Shown here: one piece after another, positions 39,569 to 48,102 of the stretch
Layout of the letters: each line of letters begins with the position of its first letter
Numbering within the stretch: position 1 is the first letter of the stretch
Assembly: GCA_001897435.1 (NCBI GenBank)
Contig: MKSV01000003.1
Coordinates: forward strand, 310,001-374,000
DNA: 64,000 nucleotides
DNA from: Acidobacteriales bacterium 59-55
GTDB taxonomy: Bacteria; Acidobacteriota; Terriglobia; Terriglobales; Acidobacteriaceae
Direction of reading: 5' to 3'
The notes under the pieces: generated by a model
Databases searched by the model: none
What the model was told of the DNA's origin: nothing
Seen by the model: the letters and a program-made list of their open reading frames with translations, nothing else
Translations under genes and position numbers: made by a program

Positions 39569-40627
39569 TTACTGCGGTGGCTTCGGCGCGAAGTAGCCCT
39601 TCTGCGCCCGAACGTGATATCGCGGGTCGAGCGCCTGAAGGTAGATCGTCCGAAACGCGCCGTCCTGCCTGAAGTCCGCGGGGCGGTACTCGAGAGAGTA
39701 CTGGCTGCGGAGCTCCTGTTCGATATTACGGAATCCAATGGCCACGTCTTCGATCTTCGTGGGATAAAAAGCCTGTCCGCCGGTCGCCTCCGAGATCGCC
39801 TTCAGAACATCGTCGCCCTTGTCGCGGCTGGGGCTGACGTTGGTGCTGATGGCGTAGACGATGGTGTTGGCGCGCTGGCACATCTTGATCGCGTCGCTCT
39901 CCTGCGCTCGGCTGTAGTTGTCGTCGCCATCGGATACGAGGATCAAGGCGCGCCGCACCGATCCCGGTTCGGGAAGCGGCAGCATCTGGTCGCGGCAGGT
40001 CTTGTACAGCGCGTCAAAGAGAGCCGTGCCGCCGCCGGGACGCAATTTGCGAATGCCCTGGTTCAGCAGGTCGACATTGTTGGTGAAGCCTTGCGCCACA
40101 TCCGTCGAGATATCGAAGCCCTCGACGAAAGCCATATCGTTAAGATGCAACACCTGCAACAGGAACTCGATGGCAGAGTCCTGCTCGAACTGGAAGCGCT
40201 GGCGGATCGAGCTGCTGGTGTCCAGCATGATGCCGACGCGAAGCGGGAGATTGGTCTGCTGGGTAAACCCGAGGACAGCCTCCGGCGGCCGTCCATCGTC
40301 GAGCAGACCGAAGTTCTCGCGCTTGAGCCCGGTGATGAAGCGGCCCTTCTTGTCGGTCACGGTAAAGATGAGATTGACTTCGTTGACCTGGACCTTGATG
40401 GTTGTGATGGGCTCGCCCTGCGACTGTGGCGGCTGGCCTTGTGCCTGAGCCGGCGCGGTGGGGGTCGTTGCCGGCGCCTGGGTCGCGGTCGGCGTCTGCG
40501 CCGCGGCAGGAGGCGTTGCCTGCGTCTGCGCATACAAAGGCGCGACGGCAAGCGCGGCGGCGAACAACAAAGCGGAGCCCAAAGACCTGGATATAAGAAA
40601 AATTCGGTTACGCACGGTCACTACCAT
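39569..40627 (-). CDS. Acidobacterial VWFA-related secreted protein
   Basis: 352 residues from the ATG at 40627, which lies 4 bases after the rluD stop. A longer frame runs inside rluD and is rejected. A signal peptide (about 1-33) and an Ala/Pro/Thr/Gln linker (34-75) precede a beta-rich N-domain (IKVQVNEVNLIFTVTDKKGRFITGL) and a von Willebrand A domain with a MIDAS-like DTSSSIRQR. This organisation matches the VWFA-related family expanded in Acidobacteria. Likely a periplasmic or secreted protein-interaction module. Confidence 0.92.
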   Translation of the reverse strand: MVVTVRNRIFLISRSLGSALLFAAALAVAPLYAQTQATPPAAAQTPTATQAPATTPTAPAQAQGQPPQSQGEPITTIKVQVNEVNLIFTVTDKKGRFITGLKRENFGLLDDGRPPEAVLGFTQQTNLPLRVGIMLDTSSSIRQRFQFEQDSAIEFLLQVLHLNDMAFVEGFDISTDVAQGFTNNVDLLNQGIRKLRPGGGTALFDALYKTCRDQMLPLPEPGSVRRALILVSDGDDNYSRAQESDAIKMCQRANTIVYAISTNVSPSRDKGDDVLKAISEATGGQAFYPTKIEDVAIGFRNIEQELRSQYSLEYRPADFRQDGAFRTIYLQALDPRYHVRAQKGYFAPKPPQ

Positions 40628-40631
40628 GATT

Positions 40632-41741
40632 CTACCCAACTCCATGAAAACCCGCCCGAATCGCCGCCAGAAATTCCTCCAGTTCCGGCGGCAGGGGAGC
40701 CTGTATATCCATCGCCTTCCTGCTTTGGGGATGGGTAAATGCCAGATACGCCGCATGAAGGAAGTTCCGCTCCAGCGATAGTCCGGTCTCAGCACCGCCA
40801 ATACGATGAGGTGCGCCGTAAAGGCTATCTCCTACAACGGGATGCCCCAGCGATTGCATGTGGACGCGAATCTGGTGGGTCCGCCCGGTCTCGATGCGCA
40901 CCTCGACCAGCGTGAAGCGGCCATAGTCCGACGTGATGCGCTCGACGACCCTGACATGCGAGACCGCCGAACGCCCATCCGCACGTCGCGTCGTCATCCG
41001 TATGCGGCGAACCAGGTCACGGGAGATGGGCAGGCTGACGGTCGTCTCGTCCTTGGCCACATCGCCATGAACCAGAGCAATATAGGTTTTAGCAACCTTC
41101 CGTTGCGAGAACATCTCCCCCAGCTTGCGATGAGTGCTATCGTCTTTGGCCACGACGATGATGCCGCTGGTCTGCTTATCCAGCCGGTGGACGATGCCGG
41201 GCCGAAGCTCGCCGCCCACGTCCGAAAGCTTGGCAAAGTGAAAGAGCAGCGCATTGACCAGCGTGCCCCGGTTGCGCGCGTCCTCGCTCGCGCCCGATCC
41301 GGCATGAACCATCATTCCTGCAGGCTTGTTGATGACGGCAAGGTGTTCGTCTTCGTAAAGCACATCGAGCGGAATATCCTCGGGAATGGCATGAAGTGGC
41401 GGAGGATGCGGTGCGCCTTCAATCTCAATCGACTCGCCGCCATGCAGTTTGTGCTTCGGTTTGGCGGTCTGGCCATCGACGCGCACCTGCTCGTTTTCAA
41501 TCAGCATCTGCACCCGCGCACGGCTGATGTCCGGGATCGCCTGCGCCAGATACTGGTCGAGTCGCAGTCCGGCAGCCGCCACATCGGCGGTGAAGGTGCG
41601 AATGCCGTCTTCTGCCTCATCCTCGATATCGAGCACGGGCACAGGTAGCGGCGCAGCCTCTTCGACGCCTCGGGTAGCCCGGTATTCCGCCTTGACCGAG
41701 CGGCGGCGCTGCCCCTTGGGCAACATGTGTTTAGACGGCAT
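40632..41741 (-). CDS. rluD: RluA/RluD-family 23S rRNA pseudouridine synthase
   Basis: Isomerises uridines, usually in 23S rRNA helix 69. 369 residues: a ~48-residue variable N-terminus, an S4 RNA-binding domain (LRLDQYLAQAIPDISRARVQMLIENEQVRVDG) and the catalytic domain with GIVHRLDKQTSGIIVVAKDD, whose Asp is the catalytic residue. GRTHQIRVHMQSLGHPVVGDSLYG is also typical. The ATG overlaps the lgt-like stop by 11 bases and the VWFA gene follows at 4 bases, so the three form an operon. Confidence 0.94.
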   Translation of the reverse strand: MPSKHMLPKGQRRRSVKAEYRATRGVEEAAPLPVPVLDIEDEAEDGIRTFTADVAAAGLRLDQYLAQAIPDISRARVQMLIENEQVRVDGQTAKPKHKLHGGESIEIEGAPHPPPLHAIPEDIPLDVLYEDEHLAVINKPAGMMVHAGSGASEDARNRGTLVNALLFHFAKLSDVGGELRPGIVHRLDKQTSGIIVVAKDDSTHRKLGEMFSQRKVAKTYIALVHGDVAKDETTVSLPISRDLVRRIRMTTRRADGRSAVSHVRVVERITSDYGRFTLVEVRIETGRTHQIRVHMQSLGHPVVGDSLYGAPHRIGGAETGLSLERNFLHAAYLAFTHPQSRKAMDIQAPLPPELEEFLAAIRAGFHGVG

Positions 41742-42477
41742 GGGGCACCAGCTTTCGCGGTTGCAGCCAGATCAGTCCGGCAGCAACGATCATTCCCAGG
41801 GCAACCCACTGAATCGGATCGAGAATGCCGCCGGACGGCACGGCATCGATGTAGGGCTGACGGAGAAACGTCAGCAGAAACTGCGCAACTCCAACCGCAG
41901 CCAGGGCAAGAGCAGCAGTATCGCCCCGACGCTGGCGGCGGCGCAGTTGCAGAAAAAGAGCGACTGTCAGAAATATCGCTAAAAGTGCAGCATACAGTGC
42001 GACCGGGTGCAGCCTGGCAGCGCCCGGAAACATCGCCATTCCCCACGGCAGCGCGGTCGGAAGCCCGGGATCGCTGCCCTCGGCAAAGTGTCCCAGCGCA
42101 AGGAATGCCCAGATCAGCGTCGCGCACGGAGCCCACGCGTCAAGCGTTGCCAGCAGCGGCAGCCGCCGCACCCGCAGATAAAACAGAGTAACGATTCCGG
42201 TCAACAGAAGCCCAAGCGGCGTCAGCGAAGGCACAGCCAGCAAAAGAAAGGGGTAGGTGAAAAAGGCATGGAGATACATGACAATCAGCAGTAGCCGCGA
42301 GAGCACAAACGCCGAGAGCAGAACGAACAGTCCCGCATTCCAAAGTCGATCCGGGCTAAGTCCTGCCAGGACAGCAGTCCGCAGGCTGAGTCCCAGTGCA
42401 GCCACCAGCCCCACGGCGGCGAGAACGCCGAAGGTTGGCAGAGTGATATGGCCGAAGTGGAGAAGGATGGGATGCAC
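41731..42477 (-). CDS. Lgt-like membrane protein (prolipoprotein diacylglyceryl transferase family), divergent
   Basis: 248 residues from a GTG start, with seven or so membrane helices. It resembles Lgt at the N-terminus (HPILLHFGHITLPTFGVLAAVGLVAAL), in the GLPTALPWGMAMF and RLHPVALY stretches and in FLRQPYID, which keeps the Arg of the conserved FRQP motif. It lacks the HGG motif and the GRxGNFxNGE signature carrying the essential Arg and Asn of Lgt (here ALGHFAEGSDPG). It is also shorter than typical Lgt. It may be an active divergent Lgt, a paralogue with another lipid substrate, or inactive. Confidence 0.78.
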   Translation of the reverse strand: MHPILLHFGHITLPTFGVLAAVGLVAALGLSLRTAVLAGLSPDRLWNAGLFVLLSAFVLSRLLLIVMYLHAFFTYPFLLLAVPSLTPLGLLLTGIVTLFYLRVRRLPLLATLDAWAPCATLIWAFLALGHFAEGSDPGLPTALPWGMAMFPGAARLHPVALYAALLAIFLTVALFLQLRRRQRRGDTAALALAAVGVAQFLLTFLRQPYIDAVPSGGILDPIQWVALGMIVAAGLIWLQPRKLVPHAV

Positions 42478-42533
42478 GTCTGAGATTCAGGCGCGGGAAG
42501 CCGCCGATAAAAAAATCAAAAGGAAAACAGGAT

Positions 42534-42561
42534 TGAAAAAGAAGACCGACCCGCTGGGCCG
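42534..42561 (-). terminator. Candidate terminator of the structured RNA
   Basis: On the minus strand CGGCCC, loop AGC, GGGTCG forms a 6-bp stem with one wobble, followed by GTCTTCTTTTTC. It is a moderate intrinsic terminator, 57 bases before the lgt-like start. Confidence 0.5.
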
Positions 42562-42741
42562 TGCGTCGAAGCGCTGGTGAACCCGTCCTAAGACGGCGGG
42601 ACCCTGCCGTGGCTCTTTAGGCATTCCGGACTGGCGGACGTTGCACACCGAGCCATGTATACGAGTCAGGACCCCTGTTCAATGAATGTTGGTTCAACCA
42701 GCGTAGATCGCGCACCTGCTTCGCAGGCCGGTTTCTTAGGT
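42535..42741 (-). ncRNA. Candidate structured non-coding RNA or long leader between paiB and the lgt-like gene
   Basis: No protein-coding frame is credible here. The minus strand has a promoter-like pair at 42745-42773, then about 200 bases with many complementary segments, then a terminator-like hairpin with a T-tract. Outer arms CCTAAGA (42587-42593) and TCTTAGG (42734-42740) enclose TGGCTC/GAGCCA (42610-42615 with 42650-42655), an inner TCCG/CGGA, CAGG/CCTG (42667-42677) and CCTGC-TTC-GCAGG (42715-42727). CCGTC-TTAG-GACGG is an alternative 3' hairpin. The size and proximity to zapA recall 6S RNA, but I cannot fold it into the single long rod of 6S, so the family is unassigned. The plus strand is not excluded. 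Confidence 0.45.
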
Positions 42742-42744
42742 TGG

Positions 42745-42773
42745 ATGCTACCTGCCACCGCGCGGATTAGCAA
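42745..42773 (-). promoter_or_regulatory. Candidate sigma-70 promoter for the structured RNA
   Basis: On the minus strand TTGCTA (42773-42768), a 17-base spacer, then TAGCAT (42750-42745). Each hexamer matches the consensus at four of six positions. The predicted start, about 5-8 bases further on, falls at the first base of the outer stem arm CCTAAGA. Confidence 0.45.
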
Positions 42774-42816
42774 GTTGACAGGCCGAAGCGGTTCAGGGAG
42801 TGAAGACCTGCCAGGG

Positions 42817-43452
42817 TCACTTACGGTCATCGGCCACAAGAGCCTTCATGGCGAGGCTTTCAGGAGTATTCAGACGCTCCAGCCCTTCGACGACTCCGAT
42901 GCGGTTGCGCTCAGGATGATTCTGGCTGGCCTTCCATTTGCCCTCGATGCGCTCGATGGGCAGCTCCACCCCGACGATTCCCTTTATCAGCGATGCGATA
43001 TAGTCAGCTGGCGCATCGCTCACTTTCCAGGGAGCAGGAAAGGAAGCTTCATGCACCGTCGTCAGAGCGTTGAGATGCTCCATAAGCCATGCAGGGTCTT
43101 CAACCACCCTGAGATGCCCGTAGACATGGACTACAGCGTAGTTCCAGGTAGGCACGACTTTGCCCGTCTCTTTCTTCTCCGGATACCACGATGGACTGAT
43201 GTAATGCTCCGGGCCGGAGAAGATGGCCAGGGCCTGGACGCCGGGCTGAAAGTCCTGCCACTGCTTGTTTGCCCGCGACAGATGCCCTTTCAATAGCGCG
43301 CGTGTCGCCGATTTGCGTTCCAGCACCATCGGTAGATGCGAAGCAAACAGGCCGGAGGAAGCGATCGTCACCAGCGACGCCAGCGGATGCGACTCGATCA
43401 AGTCGTGTAGAACCTCAAGCCGGGTCTCTTCATTTGCCCTGGGAATGTACAC
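42817..43452 (-). CDS. FMN-binding negative transcriptional regulator, PaiB family
   Basis: 211 residues from GTG at 43452, which has an excellent AGGAGGAG site. The frame continues to 43611 through zapA and is not coding there. The N-terminus YIPRANEETRLEVLHDLIESHPLASLVT and the core SGPEHYISPSWYPEKKETGKVVPTWNYAVVHVYGHLRV are diagnostic of PaiB, a split-barrel flavin-binding protein. It begins 29 bases after zapA, suggesting co-transcription with the cell-division genes. Its regulatory target is unknown. Confidence 0.93.
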   Translation of the reverse strand: MYIPRANEETRLEVLHDLIESHPLASLVTIASSGLFASHLPMVLERKSATRALLKGHLSRANKQWQDFQPGVQALAIFSGPEHYISPSWYPEKKETGKVVPTWNYAVVHVYGHLRVVEDPAWLMEHLNALTTVHEASFPAPWKVSDAPADYIASLIKGIVGVELPIERIEGKWKASQNHPERNRIGVVEGLERLNTPESLAMKALVADDRK

Positions 43453-43481
43453 GCAGCTCCTCCTACGAGGCAAGAGACAGA

Positions 43482-43847
43482 CTAGCCGACCTTGCGCTCT
43501 TCGAGGACCTCGTCCAGCAGGCCGGCAAGCGAACCCGCGCGCGAACGCATCGAAATCTGCGACTGCGACAGGCTGCCTGCAAGCACGTCCTGACGCTCCC
43601 GCGCCGAGCACAGTTCATCGGCGATGTTCAGTGCCGCCAGCACCGCCACCCGCAGACTGTCGACCGTGCCGCCATGCGCCGAAACGGCGCGCATCTTGGC
43701 GTCTACCATCTGCGCCAGCCGCTCGATGTACTCCGGATCGGTGCCGCGCAGGTTGTAAACCTGGTCATAGATGTCCACGGCAACAGACTGTGGGACGATG
43801 GACTGGCTCTCGGCCTGTGGCTGCGGCACTTCGATTGTCTGGTCCAT
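43482..43847 (-). CDS. zapA: Cell-division protein ZapA
   Basis: 121 residues. After a variable Gln/Pro leader the ZapA core reads VAVDIYDQVYNLRGTDPEYIERLAQMVDAKMRAV, followed by helical DSLRVAVLAALNIADEL and a coiled-coil end. ZapA bundles FtsZ filaments at the division site. It lies 21 bases after the zapB-like gene and upstream of paiB, all on the minus strand. Confidence 0.93.
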   Translation of the reverse strand: MDQTIEVPQPQAESQSIVPQSVAVDIYDQVYNLRGTDPEYIERLAQMVDAKMRAVSAHGGTVDSLRVAVLAALNIADELCSARERQDVLAGSLSQSQISMRSRAGSLAGLLDEVLEERKVG

Positions 43848-43868
43848 CGTTACTCCTTTTGCGAATTT

Positions 43869-44126
43869 TTAGAGGAGTTCGTCCATCTGTTGCAGCATCT
43901 TCTCGACGCGCTGGCGCACCGCGTCGCGTTCCTTGGTCAAGTTATTAAGCTGCGCTTCGACAGCAATCTGGGCAGTAAGCTGACTTTCAAGCTGTTCATT
44001 AAGAGAGGCAACCTGCGCCTCTGCGACGGCGCGGGCCTCGCGCTCACGCTTGACGATCTCGACGGCACGAAGAACTTTTTGCTCAAGCGCCTGAAACTCA
44101 TCGACGCTGATGGTGGATGTACTCAT
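43869..44126 (-). CDS. Short coiled-coil protein, ZapB-like
   Basis: 85 residues from the ATG at 44126; the frame extends upstream without conserved sequence. Almost the whole protein is heptad-patterned (FQALEQKVLRAVEIVKREREARAVAEAQVASLNEQLESQLTAQ...), like ZapB or a division-associated coiled coil. Its position directly before zapA supports a role with the FtsZ ring. Sequence similarity in coiled coils is weak evidence, so the name is tentative. Confidence 0.75.
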   Translation of the reverse strand: MSTSTISVDEFQALEQKVLRAVEIVKREREARAVAEAQVASLNEQLESQLTAQIAVEAQLNNLTKERDAVRQRVEKMLQQMDELL

Positions 44127-44250
44127 ATGTTTAAAGTATAGACGTCGGCGGCGTGGATTTTGTTGGGGAAAACCTGTGTGGAACCTACGTGGATGCCTGT
44201 CGCCCCGGTCTGCAAAGACTTGCGGCCGCAACGGCAGGCACTTCGCCCCG

Positions 44251-46335
44251 TTATAGGCCCGGAGCGCGAATCGTGCCGCCCAGCTTCGTCAGAGCTGCAA
44301 TAATATCGGTCCACCACGCGGTCAGCTCATCCTCTCGCAGCGTGCGCTCGTTCGACTGAAAGACGCACTTCAGCAGAATCGCGTAAGTGCCCGGCGGAAC
44401 CGACTTGCCCTTCGCATCGCGAAAGATCTCTGTCGGCCCCAGTCGCTGCAACTCCGGAATCGCCAGCCCGCGAATGGCTGCGGCGATCGTCTGCCACTGC
44501 ATCGAATCGGGGAAGGTAAACGAAAAGTCGCGCTCGACCGCCTGGAACCGGGAGATCTCTCGCGACGTCACCTGGCGCAGCGGAAGCGCATAGAGCTTCG
44601 CCAGATCGACCCTGGCCAGATAAACCGGTTGCCGCAGCTTGCGCCGCTCTTTTTCGGTCACGGCAAGCTCGCCAAACTGAGCGACCGGGCGCCCGTCCAG
44701 CAATACCGTAGCGCCGCGTCCCGGCTGTAACCATGTTGGGGTCTCCGATTGAAATGTGAGGCCGTTGCAGTCGAACAGCGAAGCCAGCGACTCGATCACG
44801 CCTTTCAGCTCAAAGAACGGAGCATCCTGCGCGCCATGCAGCGCACTCGCCACATCCGCACCGGTCAACCCCAGCGACAGCGACGCCGTCTCCACCACCG
44901 CATCGGTTCCGCCGGTAAAGACACTTCCCTGTTCAAACAGCCGCACCGTCTGCACATCGCGATTCAGATTGTGCGCCAGCATAGTCACCATCCCCGGCAC
45001 CAGCGACGGCCGCAACAAGGCCGCCTCCTCCGAGAGAGGATTCTCCATCGCCACCGTTCCCTGCTCCGCCGCGCCGAACAGATCGCTGTCGGCGTGCGAA
45101 GCAAAGGTGCTCGAGATTGATTCGCTGAATCCCAGCGCCAGCAGACGCGTCCGCACGGCAGCCGCGGCAGCTGCGGTAGCGTGTTCGATCACCACGCCCG
45201 GCGTTGGCAGTGTATTGGCGAAGCGGTTATAGCCGTAAACCCGCGCCACCTCTTCGACCAGATCGATCTCACGCTCCAGATCGAGCCGCCAGCTCGGTAG
45301 CTTCACCGCAAATGTGTCGTCTGTCTTCGCAGTCAGCTCGCAGCCCAGCGCCGTAAGATACTGCGCCACGATCTCCTTGGTAATCCCCTCGGGAGCAATC
45401 GTCGTTCCCAGATGCCGCTGCACTTGCTTCACCGACAGCACTATCGCCCCGCGATCGGCCGTCCTCGCCGCAGCAGTAGGAATGACGACATCCACCAACT
45501 CGCCCTCAACCTGGCCGCCGCTCTCCAGAATCAGCCGCGAAACCAGCGCATTGGCCACTGGAGCAGCGTTGAAGTCTGCACCCCGTTCAAAGCGGTGCGA
45601 GGCATCCGTGTGCAGCAGGTGCCGCCGCGAACTCCTGCGAATGCTCGCTGGATCGAACCACGCAGCCTCCACCAGAATGTTCTTCGTCTCCGCCGTAATC
45701 ATGGAGTCCCAGCCGCCCATGACGCCCGCCAGCGCCAGCGCCTTCATCTCATCGGCCACGACCAGGTCGTCCGCCTCCAGCGTCCGCTCCGTTCCGTCCA
45801 GCAGCCTCAGCTTCTCCCCATGCCGCGCCAGCCGGACGACAATTCCGCCCTCAACCTTATCCAAGTCGAAGGCGTGGGTAGGATGCCCCATCCCCAGCAG
45901 CACGAAGTTGCTCACGTCCACGGCGTTCGAGATCTGCTTCTGTCCCAGCAGGCCAAAGTATTTGGCGATGCTCCCCGAACTGGGAGCAATGGTCACGTTG
46001 CGCAGCACCCGCGCTGTAAACCGTCCGCAAAGCTCCGGAGCCTCAATTCGAACCGGAAACGCCTTCGCGCCCGGCACGGCAGCGGGCAAGGTCGCATCGA
46101 GCGGGGCCAGCGGCAGGTTGTAGATCGTCGCCGCCTCGCGTGCGATGCCGTAGTGGTTCATCGCATCGACGCGGTTGGTCGTAATGTCCATCTCGAACAG
46201 ATGGCCATTTCCCTCTCCGAGGTCATGCACGCCCTCGACAGCAATGCCGCGCAGAGTAAGGTCATCGGCGAGTTGCCGGTCGGAGACAGGGAGTTGCGGC
46301 AGGTAAGAGCGGAGCCAGCTTGTAAGAATCTTCAT
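44251..46335 (-). CDS. pheT: Phenylalanine-tRNA ligase beta subunit lacking the tRNA-binding OB domain
   Basis: Large subunit of the (alpha-beta)2 PheRS that charges tRNA-Phe. 694 residues, about 100 fewer than E. coli PheT. The first ~35 residues (SWLRSYLPQLPVSDRQLADDLTLRGIAVEGV) run within a few residues into DITTNRVDAMNHYGIARE, which normally comes after the EMAP-II/OB tRNA-binding insertion; that domain is missing. The B3/4 editing region, B5 domain (LPSWRLDLEREIDLVEEVARVYGYN), core and C-terminal FDX-ACB domain (RFQAVERDFSFTFPD) are present. pheS is 3.4 kb upstream with four genes in between. It lies 124 bases before the zapB-like gene. Confidence 0.95.
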   Translation of the reverse strand: MKILTSWLRSYLPQLPVSDRQLADDLTLRGIAVEGVHDLGEGNGHLFEMDITTNRVDAMNHYGIAREAATIYNLPLAPLDATLPAAVPGAKAFPVRIEAPELCGRFTARVLRNVTIAPSSGSIAKYFGLLGQKQISNAVDVSNFVLLGMGHPTHAFDLDKVEGGIVVRLARHGEKLRLLDGTERTLEADDLVVADEMKALALAGVMGGWDSMITAETKNILVEAAWFDPASIRRSSRRHLLHTDASHRFERGADFNAAPVANALVSRLILESGGQVEGELVDVVIPTAAARTADRGAIVLSVKQVQRHLGTTIAPEGITKEIVAQYLTALGCELTAKTDDTFAVKLPSWRLDLEREIDLVEEVARVYGYNRFANTLPTPGVVIEHATAAAAAAVRTRLLALGFSESISSTFASHADSDLFGAAEQGTVAMENPLSEEAALLRPSLVPGMVTMLAHNLNRDVQTVRLFEQGSVFTGGTDAVVETASLSLGLTGADVASALHGAQDAPFFELKGVIESLASLFDCNGLTFQSETPTWLQPGRGATVLLDGRPVAQFGELAVTEKERRKLRQPVYLARVDLAKLYALPLRQVTSREISRFQAVERDFSFTFPDSMQWQTIAAAIRGLAIPELQRLGPTEIFRDAKGKSVPPGTYAILLKCVFQSNERTLREDELTAWWTDIIAALTKLGGTIRAPGL

Positions 46336-46353
46336 GGGTAGACGTCTTCTAGT

Positions 46354-47448
46354 CTAACGAATCGGCAGAAGAGCGACGTAAGAAGTGCAATGGTGCGAGT
46401 CGTCATAGTCCGAGGCGAGCTCAAGCAGGCCACCCCGAACCGGCATCAGCGCAGAAGAGTAGTTGGGGCAGTAGTTATCGTATGCCGTGGGGACCTCGAC
46501 CGGGGCAGGCCGGGTGGTCCATGGATCGGAGCCGCGAGTCGGCCCTCTGGAGAAGAGGAACCGGCCATTTTGCGGAGACACAGTACCATCAGCCTCATAG
46601 AGCACCTGCCCCACCAGCAGTATCCGATGACTGACCGGGTCGAAGATATTCGCAGGAGCGTGGGCGAAGTATTGCCCGGTAGAGGAGACAGCTTTCGTGC
46701 CAAAATTGGCTGGGTCGCCAAAGTCCAGGCCATTGGACGAGGTACGAAAATAAACCTGGCAATGCGCAACCGGGCCGCAGATCTCATAGGACATAAAGTA
46801 GGTACGATCGGGCAAGCGCGTAACGATGGCCATTCCCGGACGATCTTTTTGGGAAGCGCTGGCCACGGTATCCTTCCTCGCGCCCCAATGGACGCCATCC
46901 GTAGACCGCATCTGGACCAGTTTCTGGCTGCAGCAGGGATCAGTCTCGTCCGAGAAGAACATTACCAGCGAGCCGTCTTTGGCGACGGTGAACTCCGGCT
47001 CCCATAGCCCATGACGCTTATTCCCGGCTTTGACCGGTGTAGCGAGGTATCGCCAGTTGGCCCCTTCGTCGCTGCTGCTATAGATCTCGATGGCAGGCGT
47101 ATCTCCGGAGAAATAGGACCCGGAATAAAGCAACGTTCCCGCCTTGAGATGGCCGATCCTGCGCGGCAACTCGTAAATGGTGGAGCAGCACCGCTCCTTG
47201 CTGCCTGGAATATTCATAACCGAGGCAAGATAGCTGAAGGTGCGGCCTTCGTCCGCGCTGCGATAAAGCCTGTTGCCGGTCTTGGCAAGCAAGGTATTTT
47301 TAAGCGGGCCTGACGCATGACGAAGGCGGATCAGGCGAGGATAGAGCGTGCTTCCCGCAAGCGGAGTACCCGTAGCGGCAGACGCTATGGCAGCCGGCAA
47401 AAGAAGGAAGAACAACAGCGCGGCAAAGCTCTTTGCGCGGAGATTCAT
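46354..47448 (-). CDS. Secreted BNR-repeat / sialidase-fold protein
   Basis: 364 residues from the ATG at 47448, with a signal peptide (AKSFAALLFFLLLPAAIASAA). The mature part shows Asp-box-like repeats: YRSADEGRTFSYLA, YSSSDEGANWRYLA, RSTDGVHWG and RTSSNGLDFG, the S-x-D-x-G-x-x-W pattern of six-bladed sialidase-type propellers. Several Cys pairs (ERCCST, DPCCSQ) suggest disulfides. A catalytic Arg triad of true sialidases cannot be confirmed, so enzyme or binding function is open. Confidence 0.83.
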   Translation of the reverse strand: MNLRAKSFAALLFFLLLPAAIASAATGTPLAGSTLYPRLIRLRHASGPLKNTLLAKTGNRLYRSADEGRTFSYLASVMNIPGSKERCCSTIYELPRRIGHLKAGTLLYSGSYFSGDTPAIEIYSSSDEGANWRYLATPVKAGNKRHGLWEPEFTVAKDGSLVMFFSDETDPCCSQKLVQMRSTDGVHWGARKDTVASASQKDRPGMAIVTRLPDRTYFMSYEICGPVAHCQVYFRTSSNGLDFGDPANFGTKAVSSTGQYFAHAPANIFDPVSHRILLVGQVLYEADGTVSPQNGRFLFSRGPTRGSDPWTTRPAPVEVPTAYDNYCPNYSSALMPVRGGLLELASDYDDSHHCTSYVALLPIR

Positions 47449-47523
47449 AGGCAGGTGTCCTCGGTGTAAAGCGCCGGGCGCTCCTTCGCTATCGGTCCCG
47501 GCGCGGCTGAAAGACAATCCGGA

Positions 47524-48102
47524 TCAAGAGGCGGAAACATCTTCGAACAATCCGGTCGGCAGACCATCGATGCTATACATATTCTTCTGCCGCCAATACT
47601 CTTCCAATCCGCTCTCGCCCTTCGACTCCGCCCAGCGCGTCAGCGTAGTGCGCTCACCAACGTATTCAAACAGCGGCACCCCGTATCCGCACGAGGTCTG
47701 CACCGACTCGACCTTCAGCAGCACCATCTGACGCGCACCCGGGGTCTCAACTCCACCAAACTCCGAGGTTAGCATCGCGGCATACTCAGAACTGCCGCGG
47801 CTCACAATTCGCCCGCGACCGTAGAGTCGCAGCACCATCGGCGCACCTTCAAAAGCACAGAACATCAACGTCAGCCGTCCGTCTACCTGTCCATTTTCCC
47901 GCAGATGCGCCGCCGTCTCATTGCCGCTGCCCGTCTGGTCGAGGTAAACGACTCCGTTCGTATCGAGAACACGCAGAGACGCCACATCTCTGGGCGAGAC
48001 ATTCACCCGCCCCTCCGCCGTCGCGGACGCATTGAAAAATATCCGCTGCTTCTCGATGAACTCGCGGTGCGCAGGCTCAATCCGTTCAAATTGCTTGCCC
48101 AT
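47524..48102 (-). CDS. Pyridoxamine 5'-phosphate oxidase-fold flavoprotein
   Basis: 192 residues from the ATG at 48102, with a GAGAGG ribosome site; a 17-residue longer frame is not favoured. FIEKQRIFFNASATAEGRVNVSPRD, VVYLDQTGSGNETAAHL and RLTLMFCAFEGAPMVLRLYGRGRIV are typical of the split-barrel FMN-binding PNPox-like family. Members reduce F420 or flavin substrates or bind heme. The specific role is unknown and it is not a vitamin B6 PdxH orthologue. Confidence 0.9.
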   Translation of the reverse strand: MGKQFERIEPAHREFIEKQRIFFNASATAEGRVNVSPRDVASLRVLDTNGVVYLDQTGSGNETAAHLRENGQVDGRLTLMFCAFEGAPMVLRLYGRGRIVSRGSSEYAAMLTSEFGGVETPGARQMVLLKVESVQTSCGYGVPLFEYVGERTTLTRWAESKGESGLEEYWRQKNMYSIDGLPTGLFEDVSAS

